Assembly (NCBI GenBank): GCA_016124535.1 | Contig: WGNK01000052.1 | Span: 1 to 58,107, forward strand | Direction: 5' to 3' | DNA from: Azospirillum sp. | GTDB lineage: Bacteria; Pseudomonadota; Alphaproteobacteria; Azospirillales; Azospirillaceae | DNA length: 58,107 bases | Shown here: piece by piece, positions 43,853 to 52,286 of the stretch | Numbering within the stretch: position 1 is the stretch's first letter | Layout of the letters: each line of letters begins with the position of its first letter | The notes under the pieces: generated by a model | The model's input: the letters and a program-made list of their open reading frames with translations, nothing else | Database searches by the model: none | What the model was told of the DNA's origin: nothing | Position numbers and translations under genes: made by a program

Positions 43853-44314
43853 ATGGACAGGTTTGTCAGCGATACGGACGCGGTGGATGAGCAAATCCTG
43901 TGCCTCCTGGAAGCCGACGGTCGGCGGTCAGTCCAGGACATCGCCAGGAAAATCGGGTTATCCCGGAGCGCAGTTTACGAACGTATTGTGAGGCTCCGTA
44001 ACACCGGGGTAATCGCCGGCTTTACCATTCGAAGGGGAGCGTCGCTGCCAAAAGTCGGAGTGTCGGCTTATATGATACTTTATTTTATAGGACCGATCTG
44101 TGAGCGAGTAGCTAAGGATATCGAAAAAATTCCTCAGATCAAACGGAGCCAATCTATTAGTGGTGAGATCGATATGATCTTGTCAGTTGAAGCTCAAGGC
44201 CTTGAGGAACTCAATGACGTACGGTCTCAGATCGAAGCAATTCGCGGCGTAACGCGTGTAACTACCGGGGTGGTCCTAAAAGAACGGTTCAATCGTCTCT
44301 GGCCGTCGGCATAA
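43853..44314 (+). CDS. Lrp/AsnC-family transcriptional regulator
   Basis: 153 residues from the ATG at 43853, preceded by GGGAGGGA; the frame is open 26 codons upstream but that part crosses the palindromic operator. An N-terminal winged helix-turn-helix (DEQILCLLEADGRRSVQDIA, LSRSAVYERIVRLRNTGVI) is followed by a RAM amino-acid-binding domain (ISGEIDMILSVEAQGLEELNDV, ending VVLKERF). Members sense amino acids. It is divergent from the SznF-like operon, so it probably controls it in response to an amino-acid substrate or product. Confidence 0.88.
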   Translation: MDRFVSDTDAVDEQILCLLEADGRRSVQDIARKIGLSRSAVYERIVRLRNTGVIAGFTIRRGASLPKVGVSAYMILYFIGPICERVAKDIEKIPQIKRSQSISGEIDMILSVEAQGLEELNDVRSQIEAIRGVTRVTTGVVLKERFNRLWPSA

Positions 44315-44357
44315 ATTTGACCTGGGCCCTGTTCTGACTGGACACCTGGCATAACGA

Positions 44358-44786
44358 TTATCGACTAAGCTTCCTCTGTTCCTTCCACACCGCCGGCCAC
44401 GGCTCCATGAACTGCGCCAGCCCGATGCCCTTGGGCAGCCGCCCGTCGAGGATCCTTTCGATGATGTCGGGCGCCAGTAGCGTCAATTGCAGGAGCCTGG
44501 CCAGGTAGCGGTCGGAGATTTTCTCCGCCTCGGCCAATTCGCGGATACTGGCGTATTTGCCGCTGTCGAGCATGCGCTTCCAGCGATGCGCCCGGGCGAT
44601 CGCCTTGACCAGGGCGTTGTCGGGCCGGGCTGTCGTCGAAGACGGGAGGTCGTCGGCCCCCTCCGGGCGGATGATCAGCTTGCGGCCGCCCCGACGGCGC
44701 AGCGTCATCGGCACGAATACGCTGAGTGTCTTGCCGTCCGGGCTCAGGGTGGCGCCTTTTGGCGCGAGTTTGGCGGCGCTTTTCAT
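44358..44786 (-). CDS. Recombinase-associated protein (copy 3, intact)
   Basis: 142 residues from the ATG that overlaps the recombinase stop (TGATG). The N-terminal part reads as a short strand-rich region (VFVPMTLRRRGGRKLIIRPEG), then a helix-turn-helix-like stretch (RAHRWKRMLDSGKYASIRELAEAEKISDRYLARLLQLTLLAPDI) and a conserved end (LAQFMEPWPAVWKEQR). Probably DNA-binding; it accompanies DUF2924 and large serine recombinases in alphaproteobacterial elements. Two damaged copies lie at 38108 and 39095. Confidence 0.75.
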   Translation of the reverse strand: MKSAAKLAPKGATLSPDGKTLSVFVPMTLRRRGGRKLIIRPEGADDLPSSTTARPDNALVKAIARAHRWKRMLDSGKYASIRELAEAEKISDRYLARLLQLTLLAPDIIERILDGRLPKGIGLAQFMEPWPAVWKEQRKLSR

Positions 44787-46126
44787 CACTGAACCTCCGC
44801 GACTCGGGCGGGTTGCTTCAGCTCGTTGACCAGGGCGCCGATTCCGTCGGCGCGCAGATCGATGCGCACGCCCTCGGTGCCGAGATCGGCGCGCGCGACC
44901 AGCAGGCGGACGATGCGCGCCTGCTCGGCGGGGAAGAGCTCGTCCCACAGCGGGTCGAGGCTCTGAAGCGCCGCCGTCACGTCCCGCTCGGGCAGCGCGT
45001 CACCGTCCTCGGCCGCCTGCTTCCAGGTGCGCACGATGATTTCGGGCGCGCGCAGCAGCCCGCGGAGCTGGGCGACCACGGCGTTTTCGATCTCGCCGGC
45101 CGGCACGGTGCGGATCGGGCAGGACTCGTAGCCGTTCTTGATCGCGGTCTGGCTGACGTAATAGCGGTAGAGCCGGCCGTTCTTGCGGGTGTGGGTCGGC
45201 GACATCGCGGCGCCGCCGGGACCGAACAGCAGGCCCTTGAGCAGTGCCGGCGTTTCGGCACGGACCCGGGTGCCCCGCTTCTGGGTGTTCTCCGCCAGCA
45301 GGGCATGAACCCGGTCCCAGGTCTTCTGGTCGATCAGCGCCTCGTGCTCGCCGGGAAAGGATACCCCTTTGTGGACCGCCTCCCCGAGGTAGATGCGGTT
45401 TGCCAGGAGCTTGTAGAGGAACCCCTTGTTAAATCGGACGCCCTCTCTGACCTTGCCGTCCTGGGTAGTCCAGCATTTGGTGCGGTGCCCGGCGGCGGCG
45501 AGTTCACGCACCAGCTCGGTGGCGGAGCCCAGCTCGACGAACCGGCGGAAGATGTGGCGGACGCGCTCGGCCTCGACGGCGTTGACCACCAGCTTGCGCT
45601 CGACCACGTCGTAGCCGAGGGGCGGAATCCCGCCCATCCACATGCCCTTGCGCCGGCTGGCGGCAAACTTGTCCCTGATCCGCTCGCCGATCACTTCACG
45701 CTCGAACTGGGCGAAGCTCAGAAGGATATTCAGCGTCAACCGACCCATGCTGGTCGTCGTATTGAACTGCTGGGTGATCGACACGAACGAGACGTTCTTC
45801 TGGTCAAACGCTTCGACCAGCTTGGAAAAGTCAAGCAGCGACCGCGACAGCCGATCGACCTTATAGACGGCGACTATGTCGACCCGGCCGGCCTCGATGT
45901 CGGCGAGCAGGCGTTTCAGCGCCGGGCGCTCCAGGGTGCCGCCAGAGATGCCGCCGTCGTCGTAGCGGTCGGGCACCGGCCACCAGCCCTCTGCCTTCTG
46001 GCTGGCGATATAGGCGGCGCAGGCCTCGCGCTGGGCATCCAGCGAGTTGAACTCCATGTCGAGGCCTTCTTCAGAAGACTTGCGCGTGTAGATCGCGCAT
46101 TTCAGCTTGCGGACGGGCGGCTTCAT
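44786..46126 (-). CDS. Large serine recombinase
   Basis: 446 residues from the ATG overlapping the DUF2924 stop (ATGA); the much longer frame upstream lies inside that gene. N-terminal resolvase domain with the catalytic serine in IYTRKSSEEG (about residue 17), an arginine-rich motif with YKVDRLSRSLLDF, a recombinase domain (GSATELVREL, GFLYKLLANRIYLGEAVHKG) and a zinc-ribbon/coiled-coil end. It should integrate and excise an element. Third gene of a four-gene operon (46772 down to 44358). Confidence 0.92.
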   Translation of the reverse strand: MKPPVRKLKCAIYTRKSSEEGLDMEFNSLDAQREACAAYIASQKAEGWWPVPDRYDDGGISGGTLERPALKRLLADIEAGRVDIVAVYKVDRLSRSLLDFSKLVEAFDQKNVSFVSITQQFNTTTSMGRLTLNILLSFAQFEREVIGERIRDKFAASRRKGMWMGGIPPLGYDVVERKLVVNAVEAERVRHIFRRFVELGSATELVRELAAAGHRTKCWTTQDGKVREGVRFNKGFLYKLLANRIYLGEAVHKGVSFPGEHEALIDQKTWDRVHALLAENTQKRGTRVRAETPALLKGLLFGPGGAAMSPTHTRKNGRLYRYYVSQTAIKNGYESCPIRTVPAGEIENAVVAQLRGLLRAPEIIVRTWKQAAEDGDALPERDVTAALQSLDPLWDELFPAEQARIVRLLVARADLGTEGVRIDLRADGIGALVNELKQPARVAEVQ

Positions 46127-46581
46127 TTGGCACCTCCTTGGGATTTCAGACCGAAGAAGGCCGGCCCATTCCAGCGGGTACCGGTAATCGCGCGCGCTAC
46201 GGCCGATAGCGATTTGAAGGGCCGGCCCTGGTATTCGAAGCCGTCCACCGTCACCGTGACGCTGTGGTCGATGCCCTGCCATTCGCGGATCAGCCGGGTG
46301 CCAGCAATCGGGCGCTCTCTGATCGGCTTTCTGGCGCGCTCCCGATCGACATATCTGTCGTCGGCGGCGATGGCGTCGAGCCGGGCTGCGGTGGCGGCAC
46401 TGAGCCCGCCAAAGGCGAGTTCCTGGATTCGATAGGACAGCCGGCTGACCAGATATTGGCGGTTGAACGGCGGCGGATCGCTCTGGAACAGCTCGCGCCA
46501 CATCGCCTTCAACGCCGGCGTCGGCGTAGTCGCCAGCGCCGCGATGCGTGCCAGCACGCTGTCCGACTGGGGGGCGGTCAT
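46123..46581 (-). CDS. DUF2924 protein
   Basis: 152 residues. The family pattern is clear: LWRELFQSDPPPFNRQYLVSRLSYRIQEL at the front, then GTRLIREWQGIDHSVTVTVDGFEYQGRPFKSLSAVARAITGTRWNGPAFFGL, which seems to be a repeated strand-rich DNA-binding-like fold. Always found next to serine recombinases of this type, so it probably helps recombination. Overlaps genes on both sides by four bases. Confidence 0.85.
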   Translation of the reverse strand: MTAPQSDSVLARIAALATTPTPALKAMWRELFQSDPPPFNRQYLVSRLSYRIQELAFGGLSAATAARLDAIAADDRYVDRERARKPIRERPIAGTRLIREWQGIDHSVTVTVDGFEYQGRPFKSLSAVARAITGTRWNGPAFFGLKSQGGAK

Positions 46582-46772
46582 CGATCGGGTTTCCTCTTCG
46601 GGCGGTTGTGTCTCCGCCCATGTCCCCTCTGGTGACCGGTCGTAGTCGAGGAAATTCTCTGCGGTTCCAACGAGTTAACCACTTGACTTGGCTGTCGTTG
46701 GCGCTCGCGGAGCCGCCGGAGACCAGCCGCCAGGATTGCGGCCACCTCGTCGAGTCGCTCGTCGGCAGTCAT
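46578..46772 (-). CDS. Small protein of the recombinase operon
   Basis: 64 residues from the ATG at 46772; a longer frame exists upstream without clear signals. It starts with a helical, charged segment (ERLDEVAAILAAGLRRLRERQRQ) and has a polar Gly/His/Arg-rich tail. Small proteins of this look commonly precede DUF2924 in such elements. Its stop overlaps the DUF2924 start (ATGA). Confidence 0.6.
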   Translation of the reverse strand: MTADERLDEVAAILAAGLRRLRERQRQPSQVVNSLEPQRISSTTTGHQRGHGRRHNRPKRKPDR

Positions 46773-47174
46773 GCACTCCGGCGGAACTGTGCAAGATGAT
46801 AAAACTTGACTGGGACAGGAAGAGCGGGTCGAACGCATAATCTGTGACCGCTGAAGGAGCCGTTGGCAAGGCACCTTGAAGGTCTACCAATCCTACGCCA
46901 TGAGGCAATCTTGAGCTGCATCGAGCGCATATTTTCGTAATGCTGCGTAGCCCTGACGGTTCTATTTCGGTATTGTCAATGCTGGCGCCTCAGTTCAATC
47001 TAACAGTGTCCCAGGTTTCTATTCGAAGAAATGCGCACAACTGCGCTCGACTCCGCGCTGGTTCGTGCTACATCGGGGCTCATGCTGGTGGCGTGATCGT
47101 CTACGAATAAACCCAACGGGAGGGGCCGGTTCCAGAGCCGCTCGCTGGGTCAGCCACGACTGGAATGCGTCACG
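46773..47174. other. 402-bp region between two mobile elements, no gene seen
   Basis: No open frame with coding character. It holds the promoter region of the recombinase operon on the minus strand and the 5' region of the 47175 gene on the plus strand. It probably contains the right boundary of the recombinase element. I see no clear attachment repeat. Confidence 0.45.
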
Positions 47175-47669
47175 ATGACGGCGTTCGTCTCGGACAAACA
47201 GATTATCGAACGCATGCTGATCCCGGCCATGCTCAACTCGCTGATCCTACTAATGAAACAGCGTGCCGCCGCGGCCGACGGGAGCGACTTGCCGGAGCTC
47301 GACCGAGCTTCACACCTGCTCGAAGATGCGCTGGAGGAGCCGATCAGGGAATTGGCGCCAGGCAAGGTCTCAAAGCTGATTCGGCGCGCCAAACGGATCA
47401 CCGCCCTCGCCTTGGCCCAGAATTTCGAGTTGAGCATCGGCTTGCAGTACCTAATCGTGGCGCGCTGGACCATGGACCTGGCCGAGCGCGGCGTGATCGT
47501 GATTGGCGCCGAATCTGCCTTCAGCCGGGCGTGGGATCTGATCGCAGCTCTCATGGCGCCGGTGGTCGAGGACCTGGAGGCGGAGGAGGCAACCGCCACG
47601 GCCGCCGCCCGAATGCTGAGCAACCGCCTCGCGCAGCACGGGTATTTCGTCGAGGGGGCGCTTAGGTGA
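47175..47669 (+). CDS. Uncharacterised helical protein
   Basis: 164 residues, not recognised. Mostly helical (QIIERMLIPAMLNSLILLMKQ, SKLIRRAKRITALALAQ, LIAALMAPVVEDLEAEEA), soluble-looking with amphipathic segments. No signal peptide. Its stop overlaps the nuclease GTG start, so the two are coupled. May belong to the phage-like element that begins here. Confidence 0.55.
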   Translation: MTAFVSDKQIIERMLIPAMLNSLILLMKQRAAAADGSDLPELDRASHLLEDALEEPIRELAPGKVSKLIRRAKRITALALAQNFELSIGLQYLIVARWTMDLAERGVIVIGAESAFSRAWDLIAALMAPVVEDLEAEEATATAAARMLSNRLAQHGYFVEGALR

Positions 47670-48154
47670 GATCAGGCGCCGCTCTATTCCTCGGGACTGC
47701 CTTGGCCCTGGCCACGCCCGCCAGTGCCGAGGACCTCGCCGGCCCTGTCGATAAGGTTCACGACGGTGATACCTTGACGCTGAACGGTACGCATATCCGA
47801 CTCTGGGGCATCGATGCACCGGAACTCGCCCAGCAATGCCTCGACGCCGCCGGCTCGCTATATGCCTGCGGCATCAAATCGAAGATGGCCCTTGAGGCGC
47901 TGACCGCCGGGCAACCGGTGGCTTGCACCGATCGGGGTCATGACCGTTACCGACGCACCGTAGCCTCCTGCACCGTCCACGGTATTGACCTCGGCTCGAT
48001 GTTGGTGCAGGCGGGTCAGGCCGTCGACTATCCAAAGTACAGCGAGGGCCACTATCGGCCGGAGCAGCAGCATGCGGCGGCGGCACATCTCGGCGTCTGG
48101 GCGGGCTGGTTCGATTTGCCATGGGAGTGGCGACACAAGCATCCGGCACCGTGA
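47666..48154 (+). CDS. Secreted thermonuclease (SNase-like)
   Basis: 162 residues, GTG start overlapping the previous stop. Signal peptide (residues 1-22, ending TPASA), then an SNase OB-fold: VDKVHDGDTLTLNGTHIRLWGIDAPELAQ carries the calcium-binding Asp and the catalytic Arg, and DRYRRTVASCTV the second Arg region. It should degrade DNA/RNA in the periplasm. Cys pairs suggest disulfides. Often found in integrated elements of alphaproteobacteria. Confidence 0.85.
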   Translation: MRSGAALFLGTALALATPASAEDLAGPVDKVHDGDTLTLNGTHIRLWGIDAPELAQQCLDAAGSLYACGIKSKMALEALTAGQPVACTDRGHDRYRRTVASCTVHGIDLGSMLVQAGQAVDYPKYSEGHYRPEQQHAAAAHLGVWAGWFDLPWEWRHKHPAP

Positions 48155-48208
48155 GTGCGCTCGACGGTCATCATCACCTCTTCAATAAAGTTGCGACATG
48201 GTGCTGCC

Positions 48209-48409
48209 ATGACCTCCGACCGTGATATTTGGGCTTCCGCAAATCTGATGATTCGGCAGCATGGATCCGAGGCCCCGCGGCAGGCATCCGTTCGTGCCGA
48301 AGCTCTTCTGAGCGATGGAGATGCGACGGGTTCAGCCGTTTGGCGGCGGATTGCCCAGGCCGCTGAGACCCTCCTGCAATCAGCACCCCAGGGGCAATCG
48401 GTGCATTAA
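48209..48409 (+). CDS. Small DUF6961-like protein
   Basis: 66 residues from the ATG at 48209. Pattern DIWASANLMIRQHGSEAPRQASVRAEALLSDGDATGSAVWRRIAQA fits the small alphaproteobacterial DUF6961 family (helix, His-Gly turn, helix, Trp-Arg). Function unknown. Converges with the RecD2-like gene. The family name is from memory. Confidence 0.6.
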   Translation: MTSDRDIWASANLMIRQHGSEAPRQASVRAEALLSDGDATGSAVWRRIAQAAETLLQSAPQGQSVH

Positions 48410-48418
48410 CCTGACAGG

Positions 48419-50623
48419 TCAGCCGACACCCGAAGTCAACAATTCTTCCAATTTCGACCAGCGCCGCCGGGTCTGCGTGCCACGAACTGCAATGGCCAGC
48501 GCCTTCCTCTGCCCGACCAATACAACCAGTTTCTTTCCGCGCGTGATGCCAGTATAGATGAGATTTCGCTCAAGCATCATGTAATGCTGCATCGCAATCG
48601 GGATCACCACGGCCGGGTACTCGGATCCCTGGCTCTTGTGAATGCTCGTAGCATAAGCCAGAACCACCTGATCCAACTCCCCGAATGGATAGGACACCGC
48701 GCGGCCGTCGAAATTGATCGTCGCTTCGCCTTCCTCAACATCGATTGATTCGATGAAGCCAATGTCACCGTTGAAGACCTCCCGCTCATAGTCGTTGTCG
48801 GTCTGCATGATTTTGTCGCCAACCCGGAACGTCCATCCGAACCGATCGACCGCCGGTTTGTCGGCTTCGCCGTTCAGAGCGGCCTGCAGATCGAGATTGA
48901 GGGCGCGGGCACCCAGAGTGCCGCGATTCATCGGGCACAGCACCTGAACGTCTCGGATTGGGTCAAAGCCAAACCGGCCCGGTATCCGTCGGCGGACGAT
49001 CTCGACCACCCGTTTGGCCGCAGTCTCCGGGTCGGCGGCCTCGACGAAGTAGAAATCAGTGGGATCGCTGGGCACTGGTGCCCTGAGATCCGGCATTATC
49101 CCGGCGTTGACCTGATGGGCGCTGACCACGATCCGGCTCTCGGCTGCCTGTCGGAATATCTCTGTCAGGCGCGCCACCGGCACCGCCCGCGACCGGATGA
49201 TGTCGGCCAACACCTGCCCGGCACCGACGGAGGGCAATTGGTCTACGTCGCCGACCAGCAAGAGCGCCGTTGACGCCGGCAGCGCCCGGAGCAGTGCTGC
49301 CATCAGCGGCACGTCGACCATCGACGTTTCGTCCACCACCAGCAAACCGCACTCGAGGGGATTGTCGGCGTTCCGGCGAAAGCCGCCCTGCTTCGCATCG
49401 GTCTCAAGCAGGCGATGGATCGTCTTGGCCTCCAGACCGGTGGTTTCGGCAAGTCGTTTGGCCGCCCTTCCGGTCGGCGCGCACAAAGCCACCGAGACCG
49501 CCTTCGTCGACAGAATGCGCAGTATCGTTCGGACGATCGTGGTCTTGCCCACCCCCGGACCGCCGGTGATGATCAGAACCTTCGCCGCCAGCGCCTGGCG
49601 CACGGCCTCGCGTTGGCTTTCTGCCAAGGCAACCGCAAGTTTGGTCTCGACCCACGGAATCGCCTTTTCAGCGTCGATGGCCGGCCAGGACGGCACCCCT
49701 TTTGCCAGGTTCAGGAGCCGCTCGGCGATTTCCCGCTCCGCATACCAAAGATAGGTGAGGAAAATACAGCGTCGCCCAGCCACCAGATCGGCGGTAACTG
49801 TACCCTCGTTCAGCTCCATGCTGATGGCCTCGGCCAGAACTGCCCCCGGAATCTCCAGTAATTTTTCCGACAGCGTCAGCAGTTTCACTTCGGGAAGACC
49901 ACAATGCCCATCCGAGACCGCCTCCAGGAGTGCGTAGGAGATGCCGGCACGTGCCCGAATCATTGAGGTCTTGGCAATTCCAAGTCGCTCCGCAATCTGG
50001 TCGGCCGTCTTGAAGCCGATGCCGCGAATGTCCCGCGCCAGCCGGTAGGGATTCTCGCTGACCAACGGAATGGCGTCAGCGCCGTAGGTCTTGAATATCC
50101 GGACTGCCCGCGATGTGCTGACGCCGTGGCTCTGGAGGAACACCATGATCTCGCGGATCAATTTCTGATCTGCCCAGCTCCTGGTGATCCTGTCCGCCCG
50201 CTTGGGCCCGATGCCGGCGACCTCGATCAAGCGTTCAGGCGTCGTTTCGATGACGTCGAACACCGCATCGCTAAACGCACCGACCAATTTGCGCGCGTAG
50301 GCCGGGCCAATCCCCCGAATCATGCCGCTACCGAGATATTTTTCAATTCCCTCCAGAGAGTTGGGTGGCGTCGCGCGAAGAAATGCAGCCCGGAACTGCG
50401 GTCCGTGCTCGCGGCTCATCTCCCAGCGACCGCTGGCTTGGATGTGCTCACCGGCGCTTACCGACGCCGCGTGTCCGATGACATTGATCAGGTCGTCCTG
50501 GCCACGAACTTTGACTTTGAGGACGCAGAAGCCGTTGTCCGGATTATGGAAGGTGACCCGTTCCACCAAGCCAGATAATGGTTCACGATCCGAGCCCGCG
50601 GCCGAGGTGGTTTGCACCGACAT
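48419..50623 (-). CDS. recD2: RecD2-like ATP-dependent DNA helicase
   Basis: 734 residues. N-terminal OB-like region (LVERVTFHNPDNGFCVLKVK), a helix-hairpin-helix block (GSGMIRGIGPAYARKLV, IEVAGIGPKRADRI) typical of RecD2, then superfamily 1B helicase motifs: Walker A GGPGVGKTT (about 355), Walker B VVDETSMVD, and the C-terminal VLAYATSIHKSQGSEYPAVV. It should unwind DNA 5' to 3' without RecB or RecC. In an element it may support its recombination or replication. Converges with the small protein at 48209. Confidence 0.9.
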   Translation of the reverse strand: MSVQTTSAAGSDREPLSGLVERVTFHNPDNGFCVLKVKVRGQDDLINVIGHAASVSAGEHIQASGRWEMSREHGPQFRAAFLRATPPNSLEGIEKYLGSGMIRGIGPAYARKLVGAFSDAVFDVIETTPERLIEVAGIGPKRADRITRSWADQKLIREIMVFLQSHGVSTSRAVRIFKTYGADAIPLVSENPYRLARDIRGIGFKTADQIAERLGIAKTSMIRARAGISYALLEAVSDGHCGLPEVKLLTLSEKLLEIPGAVLAEAISMELNEGTVTADLVAGRRCIFLTYLWYAEREIAERLLNLAKGVPSWPAIDAEKAIPWVETKLAVALAESQREAVRQALAAKVLIITGGPGVGKTTIVRTILRILSTKAVSVALCAPTGRAAKRLAETTGLEAKTIHRLLETDAKQGGFRRNADNPLECGLLVVDETSMVDVPLMAALLRALPASTALLLVGDVDQLPSVGAGQVLADIIRSRAVPVARLTEIFRQAAESRIVVSAHQVNAGIMPDLRAPVPSDPTDFYFVEAADPETAAKRVVEIVRRRIPGRFGFDPIRDVQVLCPMNRGTLGARALNLDLQAALNGEADKPAVDRFGWTFRVGDKIMQTDNDYEREVFNGDIGFIESIDVEEGEATINFDGRAVSYPFGELDQVVLAYATSIHKSQGSEYPAVVIPIAMQHYMMLERNLIYTGITRGKKLVVLVGQRKALAIAVRGTQTRRRWSKLEELLTSGVG

Positions 50624-50661
50624 CGGCCAACCATAGCAGAACCCGGCTCAGGCTGCCGATC

Positions 50662-50904
50662 TCAGTCGAGCGCGGGAACCCGTCCCAGGCGCGCCAGAAA
50701 CTCAGGTTCCCCGTATTCTCCTACCGCCGGGTCGGCGTCTTGCCTGACCACATCGACGCCAACGGCCCGATGGTTCTCCAGCATCCTTTCGGCGCGAAGG
50801 CGGGCATTTGCTTCGCTTGTGCAGGCCACCGGTGGCTCGGGTTTCAGGCCGCCTCTCGGCGTGAGCCCATAGGGCTGGCAAATGTACTGGGTGACGTTCG
50901 GCAT
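50662..50904 (-). CDS. Small uncharacterised protein
   Basis: 80 residues with a good Shine-Dalgarno (GAGGAAGAG). It has a Pro-rich middle (LTPRGGLKPEPPVAC), a helical part (EANARLRAERMLENHRAVGVDVV) and a sequence QDADPAVGEYGEPEFLARLGRVP that recurs in small proteins of alphaproteobacterial prophages. Function unknown. Confidence 0.55.
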   Translation of the reverse strand: MPNVTQYICQPYGLTPRGGLKPEPPVACTSEANARLRAERMLENHRAVGVDVVRQDADPAVGEYGEPEFLARLGRVPALD

Positions 50905-51017
50905 GACCGCTCTTCCTCGCTGATGGTGCCGCCGGGGAACGGGCGCACTTCCGCAATGATACTCGTTCTATATTTGTTCCAATCAATCGTCAAGCCTCAA
51001 GCCGTCTTCGATGCCTC

Positions 51018-51701
51018 CTACAGGCGTTGAGCCGCCCAAATCACGCGGCCGACGATGTTCACCTCCTCGGCAGTCCGCTGATAGGTCTCATAGGCAGGAT
51101 TGACCGACTTGATGACGACAGTGGGTGGGTCGGTGTTCGGGATATGCTCCAAACGCTTGGCGACAAGGCCATAGCCATCCCAGATCACGAACACGCCGGG
51201 TGGCGAAGGAACCCGCTTGCTGACGTCGATCATGATCCGGCTGCCGGAGGGCAGCATCGGTTCCATCGAGTCTCCATCCAGCGCCAACAGACGCAAATCG
51301 GCTGCTCGCGCCCGGAATTCATGGCGGATTACGGGGTCGCTGAAAAACCAGTCAGCCACTGCCTGCACGTCACCGTCGATGATTGCCCCCGGTCCGGCGG
51401 AAGCGCGAACGTCCAGTTCGGGAATCTTGACCAGGCTGGGCGGCATGATCCGCTCCTCATGCCGGACATGGCGCGGTGGTAAAGGCCCGTCGGGTTTCAA
51501 CTCCTCCTCCTCGCAGCCAAGGAACTCGGCCAACGCCAGCCGGATCTCGTCGGGCAACTGCTTGGGGGTTCCCTTAAACACGAACTGATGCAGGTAGGCG
51601 TGGTTCCGTCCGATCGCCAACGAGGCGTTCTTAAGGTCGGTCGGCGGGATGCGATCCTGGACCAGTTGGAGCAATCGGGATCGGCTTGGATCGAATTCCA
51701 T
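51018..51701 (-). CDS. S24-family phage-type repressor
   Basis: 227 residues. The N-terminal 70 residues form a helix-turn-helix (LKNASLAIGRNHAYLHQFVFKGTPKQLP). The C-terminal half is a LexA/CI-type S24 peptidase domain with serine in LALDGDSMEPMLPSG and lysine in YGLVAKRLEHI, so it can probably cleave itself in response to RecA. No Shine-Dalgarno is visible; palindromes sit right at the start, as for leaderless CI-like genes. It controls the divergent early genes of the element. Confidence 0.88.
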   Translation of the reverse strand: MEFDPSRSRLLQLVQDRIPPTDLKNASLAIGRNHAYLHQFVFKGTPKQLPDEIRLALAEFLGCEEEELKPDGPLPPRHVRHEERIMPPSLVKIPELDVRASAGPGAIIDGDVQAVADWFFSDPVIRHEFRARAADLRLLALDGDSMEPMLPSGSRIMIDVSKRVPSPPGVFVIWDGYGLVAKRLEHIPNTDPPTVVIKSVNPAYETYQRTAEEVNIVGRVIWAAQRL

Positions 51702-51706
51702 ACCGT

Positions 51707-51790
51707 AAAATATGACATTTTAGGAGTGTCCGCGCAATAGGCAATTTAATTGCGCAATATCGCCATCAATGATAGGATAATAGGCCTATT
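51707..51790. promoter_or_regulatory. Operator region of the S24 repressor
   Basis: The gap upstream of the repressor has AT-rich symmetric elements: AAAAT-N5-ATTTT (51707-51721), just before the repressor start; a direct repeat GCGCAATA at 51732 and 51752 with 20-bp period; and a perfect 12-bp palindrome AATAGGCCTATT (51779-51790). Arrangement is like a phage switch region serving the repressor and the divergent HTH gene. Confidence 0.5.
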
Positions 51791-51852
51791 GTTCGCTCTC
51801 TCGCCCCGGGCGGGAAGCCTTCAGCAAAATCAACGTGCTTCGGAGCCCCACC

Positions 51853-52098
51853 ATGATCGCCTGTGCGCCCAGCAGCGAACAAACCATGAATATCCGATTC
51901 GCCCCCGTCTCCCCAGGCGACGAGGTACGACACCTGAACCAGAAGCAGCTGGCACGGCGCTGGGGGATGTCCCACCGCACGCTCGAACGGTGGCGGTGCC
52001 GGGGCCAGGGACCGGCCTGGCTCAAAGTGGGCGGACGGGTGCTGTACCGGGTCGAGGATATCGAGCGGTACGAGGGGGCCAAGATGGCAAAAGGGTAA
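51853..52098 (+). CDS. Excisionase-like helix-turn-helix protein, copy 1
   Basis: 81 residues from the ATG at 51853 (an ATG at 51886 is also possible). A MerR/excisionase-type HTH_17: LNQKQLARRWGMSHRTLERWRCRGQGP and a wing LKVGGRVLYRVEDIERYE. Such proteins bend DNA for excision or act as Cro-like early regulators. It lies divergent to the S24 repressor. A paralogue follows at 52287. Confidence 0.75.
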   Translation: MIACAPSSEQTMNIRFAPVSPGDEVRHLNQKQLARRWGMSHRTLERWRCRGQGPAWLKVGGRVLYRVEDIERYEGAKMAKG

Positions 52099-52286
52099 TA
52101 ATCTCGGTACGGCCATCGGTTCAACCCCCGCAACACTACGCTCAATTACGCAAATTCCCGCTACAATACTCGCGACACCGCAATCCCCGACAAACACACG
52201 CAAAACTACGCTTGCCGATAATTAGTCTTGTTTGGCGAGTTTGGCGTGCTTATTCATTGTTTGTCGGCTGGATGCGGAGATTGGAG
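52099..52286. repeat. Gap between HTH paralogues with short repeated words
   Basis: 188 bp, AT-richer than its surroundings, with dispersed copies of CACTACGCT/AACTACGCT (52134, 52204) and ACGCAAA (52148, 52198). These short words could be binding sites of the two HTH proteins or replication iterons. The pattern is weak. Confidence 0.3.

Noticed and set aside
46978..47160. Attachment-like repeats at the recombinase element right boundary
   Set aside because: Comparison with the left side near 44315-44357 gave only short chance matches.
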